Assembly (NCBI GenBank): GCA_012514185.1
Contig: JAAZAT010000041.1
Span: 1-47,271 of the forward strand
Direction of reading: 5' to 3'
From: Spirochaetales bacterium
GTDB taxonomy: Bacteria > Spirochaetota > Spirochaetia > Sphaerochaetales > Sphaerochaetaceae
Length of the DNA: 47,271 bases
Shown here one piece after another: positions 40,875 to 47,271 of the stretch; the stretch's first letter is position 1, and each line of letters begins with the position of its first letter. Position numbers and translations under genes: made by a program. The notes under the pieces were generated by a model. It worked only from the letters and a program-made list of their open reading frames with translations. It did no database searches and had not been told where the DNA came from.

Positions 40875-41962
40875 GACATCAGCCTTGCGGCAGACAGTCC
40901 ATGGATGAGGTTCCTGTTCTCGGTGAGTACCAAGTTATGGTCGATTTGGATGAGAGGAATATCGGCCGGCTGCTTTGACTCAAGGATTTTCTCCAATGCC
41001 ATTACGGTATAGTAGCCTTGGAGCGTCGGACTCTGGTCGATGACGGCAGAAAGAAGCCGCGTCTTCAAATGGTAGAGGGCGGTGCTGTCCAAGTCATGGA
41101 GAACGGTGATGGTATCACTCACCCCTGCCGTCTCCAAGGCAGAAAGAAAATCAGTATTGAAGGCGGGAATGAGATACATGGCCTGTACCTTGTCACGATA
41201 ATTCCGGACCAGGTTGAGGATTTGGTTGTCCTTCTCTTCTGCCTGCAGTTTTGTGTCAAAGTATTGCAGACGGATGGTGATTGCAGGAAACGATTGGCGC
41301 ATCAGGTCCAAAAACCCTTCAAGGCGCATCTTGTTGATATTCGGTCCCTTTGCCAGGCTGAGATCCTGTTCGGTGCACTGCAGGACCAAGACTTCTTTCT
41401 TCTCTGATAGCTGCAGGGTTCGGGCGATGAAGTCCGCTGCAAGCCTGCCGCCGGCAACATAGTCAGAGCCGATGTAGGTGCACCGCTTCGAATGTGGTGC
41501 GTCGATGTTGAAGGTGACATAGGGCAGGCCGGCCTGCTCGATGCAGGTGATTACTGCCTCGATGTCATACATTCGCTGGTTGACCAAGGCAACGGCATCG
41601 ACTCCCTGTGCAATCTCCTGCTCAAGGAGGGTGAGATACGCCCGGGTATCGAGCTCGGGAACCCGATGGTAGTGTACTTCGTAGTCGAATGCTTTCAGCT
41701 GTTGGGCTGCAACCTGCACCCCCTTGTTGATCTCGTCCCAGAAGTAGCGGGGAAGGGTGGAGGAGAATAGCGCCAGTTTCCTGGTGCTGTTGCGAACCAA
41801 GACCTGACTTGCCCGGTGGGGTTCATACCCCATCTCTTTTGCATACTCCAACACTCGTTGTTTCAGTGCATCGGAAACGTACCCGTTGCTGTTCAGTGCA
41901 CGGTTTACGGTCATGTACGAGATTCCCAGGTTCTTTGCAATTTCTTTCTGTGTAATACCCAT
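40871..41962 (-). CDS. LacI family regulator of the alpha-xyloside locus
   Basis: 363-residue repressor. The LacI helix-turn-helix is TQKEIAKNLGISYMTVNRALN, with a hinge near PHRASQVLV, then a periplasmic-binding-protein-like domain (KLALFSSTLPRYFWDEINKGVQVAA, then YIGSDYVAGGRLAADF). The domain resembles sugar-binding LacI members. It is divergent from the ABC transporter and alpha-xylosidase operon, and a 16-bp palindrome over that operon's -10 box is the likely operator. A GAGG Shine-Dalgarno sequence precedes the ATG. Confidence 0.93.
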   Translation of the reverse strand: MGITQKEIAKNLGISYMTVNRALNSNGYVSDALKQRVLEYAKEMGYEPHRASQVLVRNSTRKLALFSSTLPRYFWDEINKGVQVAAQQLKAFDYEVHYHRVPELDTRAYLTLLEQEIAQGVDAVALVNQRMYDIEAVITCIEQAGLPYVTFNIDAPHSKRCTYIGSDYVAGGRLAADFIARTLQLSEKKEVLVLQCTEQDLSLAKGPNINKMRLEGFLDLMRQSFPAITIRLQYFDTKLQAEEKDNQILNLVRNYRDKVQAMYLIPAFNTDFLSALETAGVSDTITVLHDLDSTALYHLKTRLLSAVIDQSPTLQGYYTVMALEKILESKQPADIPLIQIDHNLVLTENRNLIHGLSAARLMS

Positions 41963-42015
41963 GCGTCCTCAATTCCAGCGGGAATATCGAATATCTTCTC
42001 ATAAAAAGTATTTTG

Positions 42016-42051
42016 TTGACAACCGAATACCCGTGTGTTATACGTATAACA
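42016..42051 (+). promoter_or_regulatory. Promoter and LacI operator of the ABC/alpha-xylosidase operon
   Basis: -35 TTGACA (42016-42021), a 17-nt spacer and -10 TATACG (42039-42044). The perfect 16-bp palindrome TGTTATACGTATAACA (42036-42051) covers the -10 box and has the central CG of LacI-type operators. Repression by the divergent regulator is the simplest reading. Confidence 0.75.
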
Positions 42052-42092
42052 TACCATAGTATTTAAAGAATGGTGTAAAAAAGGAGAATCAT

Positions 42093-43352
42093 ATGAAAAA
42101 AATGCTGGTAGGATTGTTGGCTCTTCTTGTAGCCCTAAGCCCGCTCGTTGCAGCAGGACAACAAGAAAAGAAGGATGAACCCGTCACCCTGAATGTGTTG
42201 TTCTACAGCCCCGAGCTTGCAGAGCAGTACAACGACATGGTCGCAGAGTATAAGAAAGCAACCGGTGTCACCCTGGACATTACGGTACTACAGACCGATT
42301 ACCGCTCGGTGTTGACCAGCCGCCTGAACTCCGGCGATGTCCCCGACATCTTCATGAGCAGCGCCTATGCAGACAACTCCACCTACAAGGACTATGTCTA
42401 CGACCTGAGCAATGAGGATTTCATCAAGCAGATCGAACCCGGTGCCCTGCAGGGTGTCATCAGCGATGGGAAAGTTACCGGCTATCCGTTCCTGGTCCAG
42501 TCCCACTCATTCATCTACAACAAGAAGGTTTTCAGGGACAATGGGATTACCACCCTCCCCAAGACTCTTGCTGAGTTCGAGGCGGTTGCAAAGAAACTGC
42601 AGGCCAATGGTGTCCAACCTTTTGCCACCGGCTTCAAGGAGTTCTGGGTTCTTCCCCAGACTGCATGGCAGGCCATCGCCAATGTGCCGACCGAGAACTA
42701 TGGCGGTTACGAGAAGTTCGTAGGAATGCTCAACAGCGGCGCCCTCAAGTTCAAGGATATTCCCCAGATGAGCCAGCTGTTCGACCTGTTGGACCTGATC
42801 AAGAAGTACGGCGGACCGAAGCCGAATGAATCCGACTTCAACGACCAGACCTCCTCCTTGGCAACCGGCAAGGTTGCGATGATCCACCAGGGCAACTGGG
42901 CCGAGGACTCCATCCGCAAGACCAATCCTGAAGTCGAAATCGGCTTCCTCGTCGGTCCGACCGGAAACAATGCAGCAACTGCCGGTATCATGTTCGACTC
43001 CAACCAGACCATCCGCATCGCCAAGGACAGCAAGAATCTTCAGGCCGCCCTCGATTGGCTCAGATGGCTCACCACCAGTGAATACGGCAAGAATTGGATT
43101 CCAGGCAAGGTGAAGCAGCTCTCTCCGATCATCGGCGCAGCAGCTCCCGATTCCTATATCGCCAAAGAGACCTCAGCCCTGCTTGCAAGCGGAGCCCCCG
43201 GATATCCTTGGTTCTACCAGATGTTCCCCACCGGAACCGAGCAGCAGCTTGGTGCGATCCTGCAGGGCTACTGCGCAGGTCTCACCAATCGTGAGCAGAC
43301 TCTCGATGCTCTGGACGCGGCCTACGCCAAGATTGCCAAGGCAGCTCAGTAA
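42093..43352 (+). CDS. Sugar ABC transporter extracellular solute-binding protein
   Basis: 419-residue CUT1-type binding protein. The signal peptide KKMLVGLLALLVALSPLVAAG covers about residues 1-22 and has no lipobox Cys. The mature part has DVPDIFMSSAYADNS, PFLVQSHSFIYNKKVF, GKVAMIHQGNWAED and a C-terminal Ala-rich helix. It is expected to bind an alpha-xyloside or other oligosaccharide, judged from the adjacent YicI-like enzyme. Shine-Dalgarno AAGGAG precedes the ATG. It is the first gene of the operon under the LacI operator. Confidence 0.93.
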   Translation: MKKMLVGLLALLVALSPLVAAGQQEKKDEPVTLNVLFYSPELAEQYNDMVAEYKKATGVTLDITVLQTDYRSVLTSRLNSGDVPDIFMSSAYADNSTYKDYVYDLSNEDFIKQIEPGALQGVISDGKVTGYPFLVQSHSFIYNKKVFRDNGITTLPKTLAEFEAVAKKLQANGVQPFATGFKEFWVLPQTAWQAIANVPTENYGGYEKFVGMLNSGALKFKDIPQMSQLFDLLDLIKKYGGPKPNESDFNDQTSSLATGKVAMIHQGNWAEDSIRKTNPEVEIGFLVGPTGNNAATAGIMFDSNQTIRIAKDSKNLQAALDWLRWLTTSEYGKNWIPGKVKQLSPIIGAAAPDSYIAKETSALLASGAPGYPWFYQMFPTGTEQQLGAILQGYCAGLTNREQTLDALDAAYAKIAKAAQ

Positions 43353-43359
43353 CTTCATC

Positions 43360-43385
43360 GGCGGCCGGAAACAATTCCGGCCGCC
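43360..43385 (+). promoter_or_regulatory. Hairpin between binding-protein and permease genes
   Basis: A perfect 11-bp GC-rich stem (43360-43370 with 43375-43385) with loop ACAA lies in the 44-nt gap, without a T-run. It probably stabilises the binding-protein message or limits read-through; the other ABC operon has a hairpin at the same place. Confidence 0.55.
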
Positions 43386-43396
43386 AGGTAAGCAAC

Positions 43397-44287
43397 ATGA
43401 CTCAACTACGACGAAAACAACTCAATCGAGGTTTGGTCTTCCTCCTCTTCACGTTGCCGGCCTTTGCCGCCATCCTTGTCTCGGTAGAAATTCCCTTTCT
43501 GATGAGCGTGGTCTCCTCATTTACCAAGTGGAACGGCTTGGACAAGGCGCAGACGTTCATCGGTCTGGAGAATTACAAGGAACTCTTTCTCGATGATCAG
43601 GATATGTGGAAGGCCTTCGGCTTTACCCTGCGCTTGACGCTGGGCAGCGTCATAGCGGTCAATCTCTGTGCCTTGTTGCTCGCCGTTATCCTGGATAGCG
43701 ATATCAAGGGGAAGAACGTGTTGCGTGCTGCGTTTTATGTCCCCAACATCATCAGCCTGATCATCATCGGTTACATCTGGCGGTTCATATTTTCCGCTGG
43801 CTTTGACTCGTTTTACCAAAAGACCGGGTGGGAAATCTTCATGCTCAGCTGGCTGGGAGATGTGAACATCGTCTATTTCAGCGTGCTCTTGGTCAGCCTG
43901 TGGCACTCGCTGGGCTTCTATCTGGTTGTCTACATTGCAGGCTTGCAGACGGTTCCCCGCGACCTGATCGAGGCTTCCATGATCGATGGCGCAAATAGGA
44001 CCAAACGATTCTTTCGCATCACCCTTCCCTTGATCATGCCATCGATAACCGTCTGTGTCTTCCATTCGCTCTCGAATGGCCTCAAGGCCTTTGATGTCAT
44101 CTTCAGCCTGACCAACGGGGGTCCGGGCAATACCACCACGACCATTGCTTTGGATATCTACCGTACCGCCTTCGTCATCAACCGATTCGGCTATGGAACG
44201 GCAAAGTCGGTCGTGCTCTTTCTCATGATCCTCATCCTTTCCATCCTGCAAGTGAGAGTCTTCAAGAGGCGGGAGGTGGAGGTATGA
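43397..44287 (+). CDS. Carbohydrate ABC transporter permease (MalF/UgpA type)
   Basis: 296-residue inner-membrane permease with six predicted helices and the EAA loop EASMIDGANRTKRFFRITLP. N-terminal FLLFTLPAFAAILVSVEIPF is typical of UgpA-like subunits. It partners the downstream permease, whose ATG overlaps its stop (ATGA). No ATPase is encoded in the visible operon. Confidence 0.93.
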   Translation: MTQLRRKQLNRGLVFLLFTLPAFAAILVSVEIPFLMSVVSSFTKWNGLDKAQTFIGLENYKELFLDDQDMWKAFGFTLRLTLGSVIAVNLCALLLAVILDSDIKGKNVLRAAFYVPNIISLIIIGYIWRFIFSAGFDSFYQKTGWEIFMLSWLGDVNIVYFSVLLVSLWHSLGFYLVVYIAGLQTVPRDLIEASMIDGANRTKRFFRITLPLIMPSITVCVFHSLSNGLKAFDVIFSLTNGGPGNTTTTIALDIYRTAFVINRFGYGTAKSVVLFLMILILSILQVRVFKRREVEV

Positions 44288-45114
44288 AAAAGCACTCCCT
44301 CCCTGCAACCATGGTAACAATCGTTCTCTTCATACTTGCCACCGCTTACCTCTATCCGCTTTTCTTGGTGGTGATCAACTCATTCAAGACCTTCAGTGAG
44401 ATCACGAGCAACGTGCTCGCCCTCCCAAAAAGATTGGTGTGGGAGAACTTTCAGAATGCGTTCAAGATCATGAACTACCCCCGCTATTTTCTGAACACCC
44501 TGCTTGCAACAACGGTGGGAGTCTGCGGTGTGGTGCTGGTCAGCTCCTTGGCAGGCTACAAGCTTTCCCGGACCAAGACCCGGTACAGCTTTATCATGTT
44601 CATGATCCTCATCGCCCCGATGATGATTCCCTTCCACTCCTTCATGATCTCGTTGGTTAAGGTTGCCAAGCAGCTGCACTTGATCGGCTCTCCTTTGGGC
44701 CTGGGGGTGCTGTACTGGGGCTTGGGCTCTTCCCTTGCCCTCTTCATGTACCACGGTGCAGTCAAATCGGTGCCCCAGGAGCTCGATGACTGTGCACTCA
44801 TCGACGGTGCATCCCCGCTCAGGGCCTTTTTTCAGATTATCTTCCCCTTGTTGCAACCGGTGACCGTCTCGGTCGTCGTCATCAACACGATGTGGATGTG
44901 GAATGACTTTTTGCTGCCCCTTCTGGTGCTCAGCGGATCGAAGAAATCCTTGACCCTTCAGCTGGCAGCCTACAACTTCTTTGGACTGTACAAGGTCGAA
45001 TGGAACTTTGCCATGGCAGGGGTTCTGTTGACCATCCTCCCGGCGATTCTGTTCTACTTGAGTTTGCAGCGCTATATCATCAAGGGAATGGTTGCCGGTG
45101 CGGTGAAAACATAA
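44284..45114 (+). CDS. Carbohydrate ABC transporter permease (MalG/UgpE type)
   Basis: 276-residue permease with six helices and the EAA loop DDCALIDGASPLRAFFQIIFP. The C-terminal FYLSLQRYIIKGMVAGAVK matches MalG-type subunits. GGAGGTGGAGG lies just upstream of the ATG. The alpha-xylosidase gene begins 11 nt later. Confidence 0.93.
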   Translation: MKKHSLPATMVTIVLFILATAYLYPLFLVVINSFKTFSEITSNVLALPKRLVWENFQNAFKIMNYPRYFLNTLLATTVGVCGVVLVSSLAGYKLSRTKTRYSFIMFMILIAPMMIPFHSFMISLVKVAKQLHLIGSPLGLGVLYWGLGSSLALFMYHGAVKSVPQELDDCALIDGASPLRAFFQIIFPLLQPVTVSVVVINTMWMWNDFLLPLLVLSGSKKSLTLQLAAYNFFGLYKVEWNFAMAGVLLTILPAILFYLSLQRYIIKGMVAGAVKT

Positions 45115-45125
45115 CGGGAGAGACT

Positions 45126-47271
45126 ATGAAATTCAGAGACGGGTACTGGAACATCCACAAGCATGTTCGTCACTTGCCGAAGGTCGCCATTGTCGATGTG
45201 CACAAGGGAGAGGGAAAGCTCTCCATGGTTGCCGCCACCAAGAAAATCGAGCATCGCGGTTCCACCCTCAACACAGCAGTGATCACAACAGAGATAACCT
45301 CACCTCTTGCTGATGTCCTGCATGTTCGCTCCTATCATTTCAAGGGATCGCTGAAGCGGGGGCCGTTCTTCGACCTCCCCACCGACAAACCGGATTTGTT
45401 GGAGATGACCGAAACTCAGGATGCCGTCACCGCCCGATCACAGAACCTCTGTGCACAGGTGGCGACCGGTGGCCCCGGCGATGTGCTTTTCTCCTACAAG
45501 GGGAAGGCAATCACCTCCTCGGCCGGCCTGCTTGGCGGGCATGCCATTGTTCATGACAAGGATTCCTATCAGGTTGAGTACCTGAACCTCGGTGTGGGGG
45601 AGACCATCTACGGCCTTGGTGAGCGCTTCACAGCCTTTGTAAAGAACGGTCAGGTGGTGGACATCTGGAATGAGGACGGCGGTACCAGCAGTGAACAAGC
45701 CTACAAGAACATTCCGTTCTACCTCTCCTCCAAGGGATACGGGGTGCTTGTCGCCAGTGCCGGCAAGGTCTCCTTCGAGGTATGCTCGGAGGTGGTCACT
45801 GCAGTGCAGTTCTCCGTCCCCGGCCAGTGCCTGGACTACTATATCATCGGCGGCGACGACCTGAAGGCGGTGCTGCAAAACTATGCGCTGCTTACCGGAA
45901 AGCCCGCCTTGGTTCCCCCGTGGTCCTTCGGCCTGTGGCTCTCAACCTCCTTTGTGACCAGTTATGATGAGAAGACCGTGAACAGTTTCATCGATGGAAT
46001 GCAGGAACACGAGATTCCCCTGCATGTCTTCCATTTCGATTGTTTCTGGATGCGCGAGTTCCAGTGGGTCGACCTTTTGTGGGACCAGCGCCAGTTTCCC
46101 GACCCGAAGGCGATGCTGAAGCGGTTGCATGACCGAGGGCTGAAGATTTGTGTCTGGATCAATCCCTATGTCGCCCAGAAGTCGTACCTGTTCGACGAAG
46201 GCATGGAAAAAGGCTATCTGGTCAAGAACCCAGACAGCAGCGTCTGGCAGTGGGACCGCTGGCAGGCCGGCATGGGTTTGGTCGACTTCACCAATCCTGA
46301 AGCCGTGAAATGGTATCAAGGCAAGCTGGCAGTGCTCTTGGATATGGGTGTAGACTCCTTCAAGACCGACTTCGGTGAGAGGATTCCCACCCAAGTCGAG
46401 TATTTCGACCACAGTGACCCGAGTTTGATGCACAACTACTACACATACCTCTACAACCAAGCGGTATTCTCCTTGCTTGAAGAGAAGAGAGGCAGGGGCG
46501 AGGCGCTGGTGTTCGCCCGATCGGCAACAGTCGGCGGCCAGAAGTTCCCTGTGCACTGGGGCGGCGACTGTTCGGCTACCTACGAGTCGATGGCCGAGAG
46601 CATCCGCGGCGGCCTCTCGCTCTCATTGTGCGGTTTTGGCTATTGGAGTCACGATATCGGAGGCTTTGAGAAGCTTGCAACACCGGACCTGTTCAAGCGC
46701 TGGGTGGCCTTCGGCTTGCTCTCCTCCCACAGCCGCCTGCATGGCAATGAGTCCTATCGAGTTCCCTGGAACTTCGATGAGGAGGCGTGCCGCGTACTGA
46801 AAGCCTTTGTCGAGCTCAAGTGCTCCCTGATGCCCTACCTGTTCGCCCAGGCATGCAGGACCCATGAGACTGGAATCCCGATGATGCGCTCCATGGTGCT
46901 TGAATTCCCTTCCGATCCTGTCTGCGCCTACTTGGACAGGCAGTACCTGCTCGGTGACAGCCTCCTGGTGGCCCCGATCTTCCAAGACGATGGAAAGGCG
47001 GTGTACTACTTGCCCAAAGGCAGGTGGACACACCTGCTCTCCAACAAGGAAGTGGAAGGCGGCTCCTATCGGGAGGAGGCGTATGACTACTTCAGTCTTC
47101 CGCTCTTTGTGAAGCCCAACACGCTTCTTCCAATCGGCAGCAACAAGGAGAAACCTGATTATACTTACAACGACCAGACAACCTTCCACCTGTTCGCCCT
47201 GGATGACGCCAAGGAGGCGGAGGCAGCAGTGCATGCCCATGATGGTACGGTCCTTGCTGTCTGCAAGATCA
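45126..47271 (+). CDS. GH31 alpha-xylosidase, YicI-like (3' end outside window)
   Basis: An open frame of at least 715 codons that runs off the window; YicI of E. coli has 772. The N-terminal beta-sandwich is followed by the GH31 barrel. The nucleophile is Asp415 in KTDFGE and the acid/base is Asp481 in HWGGDC, one position from the YicI residues (416, 482). GFGYWSHDIGGFE is a further GH31 signature. YicI-type enzymes remove alpha-linked xylose from isoprimeverose-type oligosaccharides. It has no signal peptide, so it acts on imported substrate. GGGAGAG precedes the ATG. Alpha-glucosidase activity is the alternative. Confidence 0.93.
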   Translation, partial: MKFRDGYWNIHKHVRHLPKVAIVDVHKGEGKLSMVAATKKIEHRGSTLNTAVITTEITSPLADVLHVRSYHFKGSLKRGPFFDLPTDKPDLLEMTETQDAVTARSQNLCAQVATGGPGDVLFSYKGKAITSSAGLLGGHAIVHDKDSYQVEYLNLGVGETIYGLGERFTAFVKNGQVVDIWNEDGGTSSEQAYKNIPFYLSSKGYGVLVASAGKVSFEVCSEVVTAVQFSVPGQCLDYYIIGGDDLKAVLQNYALLTGKPALVPPWSFGLWLSTSFVTSYDEKTVNSFIDGMQEHEIPLHVFHFDCFWMREFQWVDLLWDQRQFPDPKAMLKRLHDRGLKICVWINPYVAQKSYLFDEGMEKGYLVKNPDSSVWQWDRWQAGMGLVDFTNPEAVKWYQGKLAVLLDMGVDSFKTDFGERIPTQVEYFDHSDPSLMHNYYTYLYNQAVFSLLEEKRGRGEALVFARSATVGGQKFPVHWGGDCSATYESMAESIRGGLSLSLCGFGYWSHDIGGFEKLATPDLFKRWVAFGLLSSHSRLHGNESYRVPWNFDEEACRVLKAFVELKCSLMPYLFAQACRTHETGIPMMRSMVLEFPSDPVCAYLDRQYLLGDSLLVAPIFQDDGKAVYYLPKGRWTHLLSNKEVEGGSYREEAYDYFSLPLFVKPNTLLPIGSNKEKPDYTYNDQTTFHLFALDDAKEAEAAVHAHDGTVLAVCKI

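Noticed and set aside
1-47271. CRISPR arrays, insertion sequences, prophage genes, rRNA genes
   Set aside because: No spaced direct repeats, transposase, integrase, phage structural motifs or rRNA sequence were seen in the window.

Overview
The window looks like a chromosomal segment of a free-living or host-associated anaerobic spirochaete, most likely Sphaerochaeta or a close relative. This is an inference from gene content: many CUT1-type sugar ABC transporters with LacI regulators, a type III glutamine synthetase, a split ferredoxin-linked glutamate synthase, a DUF4954 protein and moderately high GC. No rRNA gene is present to confirm it. About 39 protein genes and one tRNA are supported; the first and last genes are cut by the window edges.

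Layout. 1-1734: end of a TRAP transporter binding protein, a GntR/FCD regulator and an SGNH esterase. 1731-8577 (minus): a sugar operon of LacI regulator, binding protein, two permeases, a large protein of unknown family and an EEP-fold hydrolase. 8667-14730: HSL-type esterase, MATE exporter, DUF4954 protein and a PadR/HAAS-domain pair. 14737-15119: a possible small RNA and tRNA-Ala(CGC). 15161-23765 (minus): an eight-gene nitrogen operon with class II amidotransferase, FMN glutamate synthase, ferredoxin, FAD reductase, GXGXG subunit, type I glutamine synthetase, ANTAR regulator and CTP synthase. 23835-25395: hipBA, lower in GC. 25758-27851: type III glutamine synthetase. 27961-30887: two c-di-GMP genes. 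30949-32687: kinase-like, membrane and acetyltransferase genes. 32785-37135: argCJBD. 37215-38891: asnB. 38888-40874: CadD/MarR/DUF6544. 40871-47271: a LacI-controlled ABC transporter with a YicI-like alpha-xylosidase.

The most interesting signal is regulatory. The glutamate synthase operon, the type III glutamine synthetase and asnB each have a promoter, a short leader and a strong intrinsic terminator just upstream of the gene. In all three, the 5' arm of the terminator overlaps a small hairpin with a 4-bp stem and a hexaloop AAAGGC, AAAGGC or AAAGAC. Loop A1 and G4 are the signature of RNA bound by ANTAR antiterminators, and an ANTAR protein is encoded in the first of these operons. Its receiver domain lacks the phosphoacceptor Asp and the acidic pair. 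The leaders seem to start right at this hairpin, with no room for the usual first hairpin of the known two-hairpin ANTAR target. I infer a local ANTAR regulon for glutamine, glutamate and asparagine synthesis that uses a single-hairpin target.

A second pattern is leaderless initiation. At least seven promoter-proximal genes have a -10 box ending 7 or 8 nt before the start codon and no Shine-Dalgarno sequence, so transcription should start at or next to the start codon. Genes inside operons, and genes with regulated leaders, carry clear Shine-Dalgarno sequences.
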